Virus record (IMG/VR): IMGVR_UViG_3300027996_000003
Span: 1 to 41,896 of that record
From: a virus
Length of the DNA stretch: 41,896 nt
Reading direction: 5' to 3' (one strand)
How positions within the stretch are numbered: the stretch's first letter is position 1; each line of letters opens with the position of its first letter. A program made the position numbers and the translations under genes. Below the pieces are notes generated by a model. It was not told where the DNA came from, did not search any database, and saw nothing but the letters and a program-made list of their open reading frames with translations. Of this stretch, positions 8,200-19,000 are shown piece by piece.

Positions 8200-11063
8200 T
8201 GCAGCGGTTTAGATTTGACTCATGGGGTGCACTTAATCAAGAAGTTGAGCCTGAGTATGTAGAACAGGGCGAGCTTGTTGAATGCGAGAATATAGACCTC
8301 TCTGTTACTGGTAAACTTAAACCAGCAATAGAGAACTCTATAAAGCTCAATACATCCACTGTGTTTACGGATCTCGATGACGCTTCAATACCCAAATACT
8401 TAACATGCCTTGAATCACCATCTGGCTGGACTCCTGCTAGTTGGGGTGAAAGTAATTATGATTACATTCTATTCTTCAAGAAAGAGTACGTTGTCTGCTA
8501 CACTGGCTTAAATAAAAACACAAAAGTACTTGATACAGACATGCCTGACACTGTTCATGACTTATACACATCATCAACTCTAGATAGCATTAGTATATCA
8601 AAAATCGGCGACTCTTACATAATCGTTGACGGCGGCACTAATAAGAAGTGGGCCGAAGATGTACTTATAGGCATTGGGCTTGATTACAGTGGATCTGAAG
8701 TTTTAGATGAACAGGTCAAGCCACAAATGTTTGAGCTGAAACCGTCAAATAGTTCCGCCCATGGAGAGCCAGACCAAAAATGGCTATGCATTTGTAGCCA
8801 TGAAAACGAATCGCCAATAGTGGGTTTTCATTGGTCAACGCAGATACTCGCTCTTGAAACAATTCGTCCACACGAATGGAAGCTCCCTTGGGGGATGGCT
8901 ATCTCCGAGTTAGCATCTACCTATAGATTCCTTTATTTCTACAAAGCTAATCTCTTCAGTTCTGAGTTGGATACAGAAATATTAGAAAACGTTGAGTTGT
9001 CTGGATCGTCCTATGCAGGTGGGAGTAAGTGGTATTACGAGACGGAATGGATAGAAGCTAATCCTACAAACTGGTGGCCTGTGTGGAATATTAAGACAGA
9101 CCAGCTTTATCCTAGTGGAGATGGATATTGGTGGGAGGAGTATAATATAGACACAGACACTCTTACTACTGGCGATGCTGTTGCAAAAGACTGGTCTACT
9201 ATTTCTCCTGATGACAGTATGAATGGATATTGGTACATACAAGACCCGGACGATATTCATGGAATGGTATATTTCTTAATGTTTTATTCCGGCAGTAGGG
9301 TATATCCAACATTCTCTTCATTAAGTATAGGAGTAGACTCTATTCCTGACCCATCTTCTATTTGGAAAGATGCAATGGAGATGAATATATGGAAATTGTA
9401 TTGGGGAACCCCATACACTAACCACCTTCCAAAACATTCATACTCTATCGGACCTGTAGAGGATTCCGTTACTTCTATTTTTGGGCCTGACTTTACTGGG
9501 TATTATGAATTTGCAGCAACACTAGAAAGCTTATTTGCTGTACATGGTGTTGAGGAATCAGACATGTTCAGTGAAACAATAGAACTCAATAATGACTTCA
9601 CTGCCATAGTTAGCACAACTGCCTTAACTAGACTTATCGATAACAAACTGTGGTCTGAGTTGTGGCCAAGGCCTACATCAAGAACTTACGGAACAGCTGG
9701 AGTTATTCCCCATGATTTCGTTAACCCAGGAAAGGTTTATGCTGTAAGGTATATTTATAGAAGCGACAACATAGACACAATGCTTACTCCCCTTATTTAT
9801 CTTAACGATGAAAATGAGGAGGGGTTTCATGAAGGGATAGAGGTTACGGCTGGTGCTGTTGTGAGAATCACAATTGGGCTATGTCTACAGTACATGCTGG
9901 TTGATGGTACTCCTGAAAATGTGTATTGTGAGATATACCGTGGCGACTCCGATGGTGATCTTTATAATCTTGAAACAATTCCTGTAGCCGCGACGCCATC
10001 AGACTTGTCAGCCTCAATTACTCATCTTGACTACTACGACACAAGCGCCGATGCCAACTTAAGCACAGTCCTTGAAGCGTCTGATTATTCAGCGATAGCT
10101 CCTCCGGCTGGCGCTATAGCATCTGAGTATGTAGCAGATCAATTATATCTAGCTAAGGGCTCAAAGCTCCACTGGAGCGACTATGGAGCTCCGGAACAAT
10201 TCTCAGAACTTCACACTACTTTGTTCGACGAGAACATAACAGCCCTTGAGAACATAGGCGGCAACCTTGCTGTGATAATGCCGGGTTCAATTAATGTCTA
10301 CAGGCCGATCGATGAAATCGGAGTAATACAGAAAAGTCTATCTGAGGTTGGATGTGAGTCTGATTCTAAAACAGCAAACTCTAAGTCTCTTGTGTTCTTG
10401 ATAAACGACGATGCGCTGTGGGGATTTAACGGAACTAAGTCGGTGAAGATATCTGGCCCAGCTAAGACGTACTATGACGCAATAATAAGCGGTGGAAGCA
10501 ATATTCTTATTGAAGCAAATATCATGAATCTCTATATAGCATATACAGACTCATCTGATAACTGCAGAACGCTTAAGCTCTCTGCGTCTGGTAAAAACAG
10601 GTGGGGACTTATCGATCCTGGTATACAAGTCTACGGGCTTTGCAGTACTCCGGATAATAGAATTATTGCATGTGGAGCAAAACTAGTTAATGAGGATTAC
10701 GTTGAAGCCTTCTCAAGTATTGAGGGTGGGACATCAAGAACAGAAGAAGACTACAAAGTCGTAACTGGAATAATGAGATTTATGGATCCCGTAGCCCTGC
10801 GTGGTGTTAGCGCCATGTCGAAACATTTTATTGGTACATCTGGAACAACTGTAACGGTAATTGCTAGATCGCTTCTTGATACTGTTAGTAATATAGGCAG
10901 AGTGTTGTCAGAAAGCGGGAATTGGTTTAGAGATAGGTTTAATATAAAATCAACAGCTGGACGAGCAAGTACAATACAAGTTCAAATTGAGGGAAATAAA
11001 TCAGACGTTAAAGAAGTCATAGTGGAGGTGAGTGGAAATGGGCCAACAGCAGCAGCCAAATAA
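8199..11063 (+). CDS. Tail hub / nozzle-type structural protein
   Basis: 954 residues. N terminus FDSWGALNQEVEPEYVEQGE followed by ENIDLSVTGKLKP resembles the opening of podovirus tail-tube/nozzle proteins (T7 gp12-like role), where a 'gG.n...p.....gelv.a.N...' pattern is usual. The body is beta-rich with many aromatic residues. Toward the C terminus a conserved-looking section reads YLAKGSKLHWSDYGAPEQFS and later LVFLINDDALWGFNG, like propeller blades. No signal peptide. Starts in the previous stop (TAATG) and its 3' end overlaps the fibre gene by 26 bp. A nozzle role is inferred from position and size. Confidence 0.68.
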   Translation: MQRFRFDSWGALNQEVEPEYVEQGELVECENIDLSVTGKLKPAIENSIKLNTSTVFTDLDDASIPKYLTCLESPSGWTPASWGESNYDYILFFKKEYVVCYTGLNKNTKVLDTDMPDTVHDLYTSSTLDSISISKIGDSYIIVDGGTNKKWAEDVLIGIGLDYSGSEVLDEQVKPQMFELKPSNSSAHGEPDQKWLCICSHENESPIVGFHWSTQILALETIRPHEWKLPWGMAISELASTYRFLYFYKANLFSSELDTEILENVELSGSSYAGGSKWYYETEWIEANPTNWWPVWNIKTDQLYPSGDGYWWEEYNIDTDTLTTGDAVAKDWSTISPDDSMNGYWYIQDPDDIHGMVYFLMFYSGSRVYPTFSSLSIGVDSIPDPSSIWKDAMEMNIWKLYWGTPYTNHLPKHSYSIGPVEDSVTSIFGPDFTGYYEFAATLESLFAVHGVEESDMFSETIELNNDFTAIVSTTALTRLIDNKLWSELWPRPTSRTYGTAGVIPHDFVNPGKVYAVRYIYRSDNIDTMLTPLIYLNDENEEGFHEGIEVTAGAVVRITIGLCLQYMLVDGTPENVYCEIYRGDSDGDLYNLETIPVAATPSDLSASITHLDYYDTSADANLSTVLEASDYSAIAPPAGAIASEYVADQLYLAKGSKLHWSDYGAPEQFSELHTTLFDENITALENIGGNLAVIMPGSINVYRPIDEIGVIQKSLSEVGCESDSKTANSKSLVFLINDDALWGFNGTKSVKISGPAKTYYDAIISGGSNILIEANIMNLYIAYTDSSDNCRTLKLSASGKNRWGLIDPGIQVYGLCSTPDNRIIACGAKLVNEDYVEAFSSIEGGTSRTEEDYKVVTGIMRFMDPVALRGVSAMSKHFIGTSGTTVTVIARSLLDTVSNIGRVLSESGNWFRDRFNIKSTAGRASTIQVQIEGNKSDVKEVIVEVSGNGPTAAAK

Positions 11064-12462
11064 AGCAAATGACGACAAGTTTGAAGAGAGAATGGGCGAC
11101 ATAGAATCAAGGCTTGAGGTGCTTGGCACTGACATCATGCGAGAGCGGCATCGAACAAAAGTAGAAATAACTAATGCTGTGAACACGGTCTCCACAGTAC
11201 AGGGTCTCCCTGGGGCCTCCGGTGTGGATGGTTCTGAGGGCGTTAGTGCAAGAGGCGTAAGTCTGTCAGTTACCGATCAAACGATAGAATTTAATACTAA
11301 TGGAGACGACCCGTCTCCTACATCGGTGACATTTACCTCTGCCGCCGTGAATTCTAGCTCTACTGTTTATTATGAATTCTTTCTTGATGATGTGTCTCAG
11401 CAGAATACGACAGATGACTATTGGGAATACGATACACACGGTCTTACATATTCAGACATGCCTAAGAAGGTAGAATGCCAGATTAGAGAAGATTCATCGA
11501 CTGGTTTAATACTGGCTCGCGACCAGATTAACCTACAGGGCTTAATGGCAGGTAGTGATGCTGTTACTACAGTGCTATCAAACGACGCACATACTATGCC
11601 TGTGACGGTAGCAGGAGTAATCGATTACACTGGCTCTGGAACAGACATAGAGGTTTGGGTAGGTACTACACAGCTGAGTTATGGCACTGGCGACATGGAA
11701 TACCAGGTAACAGCAACAAGCACAAACATTACTGCCAGTACTCCAACTACTGAAGATGGTACAGATGGTGGAGATATTAGACGCTATCCAGATCATAGCG
11801 GATCAATGCCAGCCAACACCGACTTAATAAGCTACGCTATCGCTGTTAAAAACGAAGCTGGCGTTTCTATGCACTTTACAAGGGTACAGACTTTCTCAAA
11901 GTCCTGGGAGGGCGCAGCTGGTGTGGATGGAATCAATGTTGATGTCGCCTTTAACTTCCAGACAGATGATACATATTCTGATCTGGATGCAAGTGGAGAT
12001 ATTGCCGACGTAAATGATGGAGTTATTCTGACAAGTAGCGGCTGGGACTATACGGAGAACTGGGATATCAATAATAACATAGATTCTTCTTACATATTCA
12101 CAGCGCCAAAGGATGGGATATATTTCTTTTCAGCTGAATTGTATGTGTCATGGTATCAGATTACGTCAGGTGCGGGGGATCATCCTAGATGTAGAGTGGC
12201 TTGGGATGTAAGTACCAATGGCGGCACTACTTGGACTGTTTATGCAGTCAGAGCTGCTGCGAGCGATTTCAAAGGACTCGTCGGTGCGACAGCCGCGCAA
12301 GCATGGTGGTGGCCTTATGTAATAAAGCCATTGGCGGAAGATAGCCAGATTAGAGTAAGACTTTGTTGCGATAATATTTACACAACTGGCTCTTACGGAG
12401 CGACAGTTACGGCAGGTAGTGAATTTGCTGGTCATCTGATAACACCAGAATATCCGGTATAA
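11038..12462 (+). CDS. Tail fibre with collagen-like hinge and C1q-like tip
   Basis: 474 residues. Residues ~1-55 form a charged coiled coil (GDIESRLEVLGTDIMRERHR) suited to trimerisation and docking. A short collagen-like Gly-X-Y run (GLPGASGVDGSEG) follows, then Ig-like beta domains, a second small Gly-rich hinge (GAAGVDGIN) and a C-terminal jelly-roll. The tip resembles C1q/TNF-like modules: SYIFTAPKDGIYFFSAEL, then alternating strands with QIRVRLCCDN, ending EFAGHLI. Such C1q-like heads are known on trimeric receptor-binding fibres. The start is ATG 11038, since GGAGG lies 9 bases upstream; GTG 11032 is an alternative. Probably the main virion receptor-binding protein. Confidence 0.72.
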   Translation: MGQQQQPNKANDDKFEERMGDIESRLEVLGTDIMRERHRTKVEITNAVNTVSTVQGLPGASGVDGSEGVSARGVSLSVTDQTIEFNTNGDDPSPTSVTFTSAAVNSSSTVYYEFFLDDVSQQNTTDDYWEYDTHGLTYSDMPKKVECQIREDSSTGLILARDQINLQGLMAGSDAVTTVLSNDAHTMPVTVAGVIDYTGSGTDIEVWVGTTQLSYGTGDMEYQVTATSTNITASTPTTEDGTDGGDIRRYPDHSGSMPANTDLISYAIAVKNEAGVSMHFTRVQTFSKSWEGAAGVDGINVDVAFNFQTDDTYSDLDASGDIADVNDGVILTSSGWDYTENWDINNNIDSSYIFTAPKDGIYFFSAELYVSWYQITSGAGDHPRCRVAWDVSTNGGTTWTVYAVRAAASDFKGLVGATAAQAWWWPYVIKPLAEDSQIRVRLCCDNIYTTGSYGATVTAGSEFAGHLITPEYPV

Positions 12463-12477
12463 AAGAAAGGTGATAGT

Positions 12478-12930
12478 ATGTGGGGACAATTAGCATTAGG
12501 TGGACTTGGATTGCTTGGGCAGCTTTGGGGTGCAAGCCAGGTGAAAACTCCAGAAAACGAATTCCAGGATCCAGAGCTACGTCGAAGACGGATGGAGATG
12601 CTTGACATGCTACAAAGCGGTGGCGGTCACTTCAATCTTGGTGAGATGCAGAAGCGAAACATGGGTAATACTACTCAGTTTGCCAGGCAGCACGGAATGA
12701 AGATGGGTAGCGCTCCTGTGATGAACATGTTTAACGCCGGGAACGCTCAAGCTCTCAGTCAATCCATGATGGGTAGACAGACAGCCATGAACCAGATTCT
12801 CGGAATGAACAACCCAACATATCAGCAGCCACAGAATAACGCTATGGCTAATCTAGCTATGGGTGCTGGTAATACATTAATGAGTGGTGCGGGACTATCG
12901 TACGCCGATGAAAAAGGCTGGCTACGATAA
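12478..12930 (+). CDS. Small virion/ejection protein (gp14-like role)
   Basis: 150 residues, very rich in Met, Gln, Asn and Gly. N-terminal hydrophobic stretch LALGGLGLLGQLWGASQ and a later semi-hydrophobic stretch NAMANLAMGAGNTLMSGAG. Small, membrane-inclined proteins preceding giant internal proteins are typical of the T7 gp14 position in ejection complexes. ATG 12478 follows AAAGGTG. No enzymatic motif. Confidence 0.5.
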   Translation: MWGQLALGGLGLLGQLWGASQVKTPENEFQDPELRRRRMEMLDMLQSGGGHFNLGEMQKRNMGNTTQFARQHGMKMGSAPVMNMFNAGNAQALSQSMMGRQTAMNQILGMNNPTYQQPQNNAMANLAMGAGNTLMSGAGLSYADEKGWLR

Positions 12931-12943
12931 GAAAGGTTTTACA

Positions 12944-13750
12944 ATGGCGGATATTAGCAGATTGATGGGAATGATACTTTCCCAGAAACTCAACCAAAGG
13001 CAACTGGAAAGCGACATGGGGAATCGTGATATACAGTTATATCACAGTCCCTCGACAGGCGGCCGTATCTCGCCAGGTGTGTATAACTCCCTCGGTGAGG
13101 CTGATCAGAGCACGTACATCCCCTTTTATTCAAGCTATGGTTCAGCTCAGGGTACTCAACCTGGAGTCCTCCAGGGCTATTCTAGCGGCTCTGGGAGTGG
13201 TGGGAAGTATAGTGCGAACCCGGCAGATGTTCTAGGGAGCTTTAATCAGAACGATCAGGGCGTGTGGAACGCACAGCCTGGCACTGGGATGGTTCCTCCT
13301 TGGATGGCGCAGCTTATGATAGACTCAGGAAAGACCAGTCAATTCATGCAGGAGTTTAACGCTGCTGGTGGAAAGGCGGATCCTGGTGGAGCGGCACAGA
13401 GGGCGTATCAAAATACGTTCAATGCAGAAGACATGAGGGTCGCATACCCTGAGTTCTTCGATCAGTGGAAAAGACACCCAGATAGCGAAATCTCAAATGT
13501 TGATGAATACGGTAATAAGAAAGTATGGCAGGACGAGAGATCCTTTAGAGGCGATGACTGGAAGTCTGATAGAGAAATGAATAAGGAAGCTGTTAAACGT
13601 GCCAGAAAAGGCGACACTAGCAAGCCACCTATGGAGCTGCTTAAAATGCTTGAAGGTCTTCCTGGATATGAACAGTGGTATGACAGAGAAACTGTGGGCC
13701 AATTAGAGGGAGTCCAAGCTAAGCTTTTGAATCAAGCTAAAGGAAAATAA
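12944..13750 (+). CDS. Internal virion protein, unknown function
   Basis: 268 residues. Starts MADISRLMGMILSQKLNQRQ (ATG 12944, preceded by AAAGG). An earlier open frame from 12884 would overlap the upstream gene and lacks a ribosome site. The middle is Gly/Ser/Tyr-rich and low-complexity (around GVLQGYSSGSGSGGKYSANP). The C terminus is highly charged, with RSFRGDDWKSDREMNKEAVK. No family recognised. Its position between a gp14-like gene and the giant ejection genes suggests a virion role. Confidence 0.55.
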   Translation: MADISRLMGMILSQKLNQRQLESDMGNRDIQLYHSPSTGGRISPGVYNSLGEADQSTYIPFYSSYGSAQGTQPGVLQGYSSGSGSGGKYSANPADVLGSFNQNDQGVWNAQPGTGMVPPWMAQLMIDSGKTSQFMQEFNAAGGKADPGGAAQRAYQNTFNAEDMRVAYPEFFDQWKRHPDSEISNVDEYGNKKVWQDERSFRGDDWKSDREMNKEAVKRARKGDTSKPPMELLKMLEGLPGYEQWYDRETVGQLEGVQAKLLNQAKGK

Positions 13751-13751
13751 C

Positions 13752-16067
13752 ATGGCAGAACCTCAAGCTAATTCTACTCATAAACAGCCATCTGTTAACA
13801 TGTCTGATGTGCACAAGATGCTACAAGCAGACGGAATGATGGACACTCCGAGTAACATTAACTATATCCAAGCAAGGTTAATGGAGCAGGGTGTTACTGT
13901 AAATAATGATACAGATAATACTAGATTTGGTGGCGGAGGGTGGAATGAAGCGCGGTCTGCTCCAGTCGAAGGTCTATCTAATGCCATAAGGGGCATTGGT
14001 AGTGTAACTGGTTCTGCTATTGCAGGAGTAGGTGCAGTTGATACTGGTGCAGAGTTGATGGACTGGACTGGACGTAAGGCTGATAATCTTGCTGATAGAT
14101 TCAGAACGCCAAGTATGCCTGAAAGTGATAGCGTTGGCGGGTATCTTAAAGAGATGCTCTATCATCCACTGAAGGCAAAGAATGAGATGCTGAAAGCATT
14201 GGGAACCTCGGTTCCATCTATTGCTGCTGCTGGAATCGCTACTGGAGCGGCGGTCCTTGCTGGGGCTGGAACTGCTGTAGTAGGTGTACTGGGTGCTGCG
14301 GCTGCTGGTTTGACAGAATCAGCGATGGAGCAAGGTCTTACTATTGATGAAATTCTTGAGACAAAGAAACAGCAGATATTGGAACGAAGACCAGAGATCA
14401 CTAATAAGGAGTTAAGCCAAGAGCTTAAGGGTTATTTAAGCAAAGCATACGGATCTACATTTGATGTATTCGCAAGAGACGCGATAGTCAATACGTTAAT
14501 CTTTAGAGGTGTTGGAGCTGTACCAGGTAGACTACTTGGGTCTGCATTGAAGGGGACCACTAAAGCCGCAGGTGGCGGACTGGCCTCTAAGTTCCTTAGA
14601 AAAGGCGCACTGGAGTTTGCTACAGATCAACTTCCAAGGACATCTAAAACCTTTAGGGCTCTCAAGCACGCCATACCAATGAGTGAGGAGCTCTTCCAGG
14701 AAACACTACAGTCTGTATCCAGTCAGTATACAGTAGCAAGAGAAACTGGAGCCCCTGCTGGAATCAACTGGACAGCAGCTATTCAGGAAGGAATCGTTGC
14801 AGCACCACTTGGCGTGGGTGGACACGTTCTGACGTACACAGCGGATGCTCTGAGTCTTAATGAAGCCGGATTTATTAACGGCGGTGGCGACGAGGCAATG
14901 CTGAATAAGATAAAAGGCGCTGGTAGGGTTGATGGTCCATCAAGGCCAGTCTTAGGTGAAAACGACAGTTATGTATTTAATGAAGACGGTACGCAGAAGA
15001 TGGAAGAAACATTCTTCAATAAAGATTCCGTACTTGAAGACCTATCTGCAATTGAAGACGAAATCACATCTAGTGAATACAGCCTCGGAGACAGAATGTT
15101 CCTTAAGGGTAGAATTAAGTTACGCAAGATGGCTGCCAGGGCAGATATTATAGAGAAATTTGATGCCATGCCTAATGGCGGAGGACATACCGCATTAAGC
15201 AATATGGTTAATCAAATAGGCGAAACGCTTGGCCTCCTTGATGCGTATGGGGAGGGAATGAATTCAGAAGCAAAAGAGCGATTAGTTGAAAGCAGCATAA
15301 AGGCATTTGTTGAGCTTATCGAGTCAGAGGATCCAGATGGTACAGGAAGTACCCTTACTGAGGCTGAGGCTTTGTGGGTTACATCACATGCAAAAAAATT
15401 AATAGAAGAGACTGAAAAGGCTGGCGGGGTTGAGGTTGGCACATATACGTTCAAGGGTGATAATTTAGTTAATGAATCCAAAGCTAGACTGAAGGTTTTA
15501 TTCGGAAATACAAAGACAACCGTATCAGCGCTACGCGGAAAGCTCAAGGAGTACAGAGAGAGAAGAAGTATGGCGCTTGAGGCTTTACATAAAGTCTTTA
15601 CTAATGAAGTAAAGGGTGAGAGCGTTGAGGCCGCGACAGAGCGCAGAGATGTAGTGTCTGCTATAGTTTCAGCTATCATTGAGAAATCAAAAGGAATAGA
15701 TGAGTTCAGGCAGAACTTTAATGCCGTACTCGATGAGTTGGTTAATGAACAAGACAAAGCGAGGCGAGAGGGCAAACCGCTACCTATGTCGGATCAAGAT
15801 TTAGTGACACTACAAAGCTGGTTTGATAATGTGGATGAAGTGTTTGATGCTCTAGAGCAGAATGATGTGCTTAAAATGTCTTCAAAAATAAAAGCCATTA
15901 AAGACAAGATTAGTAATTCAAACGCAGGCTCTATTGCTAAGCAGAAGGGCGCGGCACTCCTTAAAGCCGTAGCCATATTACTGGGCAGTGTAAGTAAAAA
16001 ATATGCTAACAGAAAACAGCAATCTGATACAGACAATGTATCGCAAACAGATGAGGGATGCGTATAA
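13752..16067 (+). CDS. Large internal virion/ejection protein with hydrophobic segment
   Basis: 771 residues. After a 140-residue polar N terminus comes an Ala/Gly/Val-rich hydrophobic stretch of about 35 residues (SIAAAGIATGAAVLAGAGTA and following), able to span or insert into a membrane. A second weakly hydrophobic part lies near 250-275. The remainder is long, charged and helical (for example ALRGKLKEYRERRSMALEAL). Together with the next two genes this looks like an ejection complex that forms a channel through the host envelope. No lysozyme motif seen. One-base overlap with the following gene. Confidence 0.6.
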   Translation: MAEPQANSTHKQPSVNMSDVHKMLQADGMMDTPSNINYIQARLMEQGVTVNNDTDNTRFGGGGWNEARSAPVEGLSNAIRGIGSVTGSAIAGVGAVDTGAELMDWTGRKADNLADRFRTPSMPESDSVGGYLKEMLYHPLKAKNEMLKALGTSVPSIAAAGIATGAAVLAGAGTAVVGVLGAAAAGLTESAMEQGLTIDEILETKKQQILERRPEITNKELSQELKGYLSKAYGSTFDVFARDAIVNTLIFRGVGAVPGRLLGSALKGTTKAAGGGLASKFLRKGALEFATDQLPRTSKTFRALKHAIPMSEELFQETLQSVSSQYTVARETGAPAGINWTAAIQEGIVAAPLGVGGHVLTYTADALSLNEAGFINGGGDEAMLNKIKGAGRVDGPSRPVLGENDSYVFNEDGTQKMEETFFNKDSVLEDLSAIEDEITSSEYSLGDRMFLKGRIKLRKMAARADIIEKFDAMPNGGGHTALSNMVNQIGETLGLLDAYGEGMNSEAKERLVESSIKAFVELIESEDPDGTGSTLTEAEALWVTSHAKKLIEETEKAGGVEVGTYTFKGDNLVNESKARLKVLFGNTKTTVSALRGKLKEYRERRSMALEALHKVFTNEVKGESVEAATERRDVVSAIVSAIIEKSKGIDEFRQNFNAVLDELVNEQDKARREGKPLPMSDQDLVTLQSWFDNVDEVFDALEQNDVLKMSSKIKAIKDKISNSNAGSIAKQKGAALLKAVAILLGSVSKKYANRKQQSDTDNVSQTDEGCV

Positions 16068-19000
16068 TGAGTTCATGTACTGATCAGAATAAGATAGTCG
16101 CATTAGCAACAAAGCTTGCACATGACGCAGCGGACGATAACGATGTTCCGCCATTTCAGAGAGCGGCTTTGATTGATGGATTCAGGAATGCGTATATTGC
16201 TGAATACGATCAATTGATCGGTATAGGAGAAAGTCACGAAAACGCCAGCGCAGAGGCAAGTGCTCAGGCGCTTAAGCGATCAGGTATACTTGAGTCCGAA
16301 GCTATCACAGAAGCGCATAGTCCTAAGAGATACAAGGATGAGCCATTCAGGATTGATCTTGATAAACTAACCAAAGAAGAATCCTCAGAGATTTTAATCT
16401 CCAGGGTAAAGGCACACGAGTTAGACCCTGACGTAATTGCGCGATCAAACCAGTTGTCTGATTTAATATTAAAAGCTGGAGCCAATATAGTATCCATAGA
16501 TAGCTCTGATTGGGATGCATGGAAAACAGAGGACTACCTAAAGGCCTTGGCTGTACTTAAGCTAACTGTGGGGAAACTTACTGGAATAACGGTATTGACT
16601 AATGGAGACAATGCTATCGGGGCTGACATGACTCTTATGGGTATAAAGTCCGTTAGCTTTACTGGGCCGAAGCTATCCAATGAATCCGCCTATCACCCTC
16701 TATTGGAAAAGTCAAGGGTCTCTGGTTCTGTGGCAGGAACAGCAAACAGAGTGACGGTAGATGAGAGCAGCGCGGTGGGGGTAGACGAAGAGGTATTCAG
16801 AAGCTCCGATGTGTCTGTAATGTTTATGCCGTCATATATCAAGCAAGTCGCCTTAAACTATAGACTCCAAGAAGAGAGATTGCGTGAAACTAGAGTCTCT
16901 AAGAGGGCATACGCTCGAATAGCGGCAGCATCAGAAGCAGCGCTGACAATTGCTGCATTTAGAGCAGACTTTGGCGGAGACTATAGTGGTTTAAGCCCGG
17001 CGCAGAGAGATATATACAACAGGGCCCTCAGGACTCAGGCTTACTACTTTGATATTACGCCTGAAGTTCTAAGCTCTGTAGAGGCTAAAAAGCAATACAT
17101 AGCAAGCTATGTGGCAAAAAACATTAAACGTGAAAAAGTGAAGATACATAAAAGCACTCAAGCTGGAGCTGACAGCTTAGTGCGTAAACAGAAGTTGTCT
17201 CAGCGACACGGCAAGGCAGTTATCGCAATAGGTATTGGTGATAGCGCTAACTCATTAAATATTTACAATCCGTTTAGTGTGAAAGACGTTACCCAGGAAA
17301 AGATAGGATTGCTTAAAAACAGACTTGATGCGCTTTCTAAGGAAGACAATCCAAACGTAGGTGCAATGAGGGATATTCTTAGGCAAATCGATCAAGCTGA
17401 GATAGACTCTAAGTCCCTTAATCAACTGCAAGGTAAAGTCCCTACTCCGGACGAAACAAGTAGAGAACTCGCTACTCATGAGCAACGTGGCGAAAATGAA
17501 CCTTATGATCCCGAATATCTTACAGAAGACAAATCAGAGGAACACGCAGATGATGTAGCAGAATACATAGCTCATATATCTGGCGTAGCTCCGATGACTG
17601 ACGAAGAGATAGCTGATAAAGGATCTGCTATTGCGGATAATAAGATATTGTGGTCGCAAGATGATATAGCTACATCAACGGAATTGCTGCCAGAAGAAGA
17701 GATAGCTGGGTTTATAAAAGGATTGTTTGACAGAGATCGTGGAGGACTCGATAAGAGACTGCTTGATAATGCAAGCCTGCCTAAAAAGATCAATACTGAT
17801 GACAAGTTTACTGGACTTGGTAATGGTAAGGCAATTGTTATTTCTGCTGGGATAGCGAAAAGTCGCCTATCTGAAGAGGGAGTCACTACAATAGCTAGAT
17901 TCGTAAGAGGTATAGTTGGGGGTAAGCTTAGAAACAAAGTTGTTTACAGGTCAAACACACAAGCCATGAATGATCTCGCGGAAGCCATATCAGAGAATAG
18001 CGCAGGAGCTCCTAGTCTTACTACAAGTAGAACTGCTATTAAGAAATCCGAAGCACAGATAACCGATGATGGCAGATATACAAAAGAGTTCTTAGATAAT
18101 GTTGGATTTGGGTTAATTTTGTCTACTGATAATGACGCTGGAAAGATGGCTGGGCTTCTAAGGGCTCGCGGGCTTCCTTACGTCTTTGTGAGGTTTGAGG
18201 CCGGAGAGTCTATGAAGATCGAATACATTCACCCTAATCCAGGTATACAAGAAGCATACAGCAAGGGACAAAGAGGACTTGCTAGAAGGCTGGCAATTAA
18301 AGAGTACTTAGGAAACTCATCAGCAGTAGATGGGTTTATTGGATTCTTCAAAGATATGTACTTACCTGCACTGACAGAAGATAATGTCTCAACACACTTT
18401 CAAGTATATCAGCACGCGATGATAGCGTTATCTTACTTCCATGACATAACTGTAAAAAACAAAGACCTACAGGATATTCACATTATAAATCCATACAGAA
18501 GCACAAGTATGCCAATATCCGGAGACGGCGCACAGGCTGACCTTCTGAAAACACTAACCCATAATGCGCTGAACAATAATAGCGTTTTAGATCAAATCGC
18601 ATTTGGAATTTCTGAGGTGATGGACTCGGATCTATTCACGGAAAACATATATACTGGACTGTATGTTAAAGATTCCGTTAGAAAACTTATCGATGGAGTG
18701 CAGACCGACAATCAAATTAAAGACGCGTCATCTGAAGACCTAAGTGTTTCTCTCATGAAATACATAGCCAAAGCACAGCCCGCAGAAGCAATGGAAAGCC
18801 TCAAAAGGGGCATAGAGGAATTATCTAAAACAAAAGAAGAAGTCACTACAAATGATTTCATAAAGTTCATACTTACGCATAGCTCAGAAGCTAGGGCCGC
18901 TCTATTCTCAGTACTAATGAATAAAGACCTATCACAGCTCGTCACTGGGGACAATACCAAATCAGTAGACGGCGATGTTTCTATATTGAGAAATGCGCTA

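Noticed and set aside
15212-15775. 187-codon open frame on the minus strand inside the 771-aa virion gene
   Set aside because: Antisense to a strong coding frame, Ser/Leu-rich as usual for shadows, and without a ribosome site.
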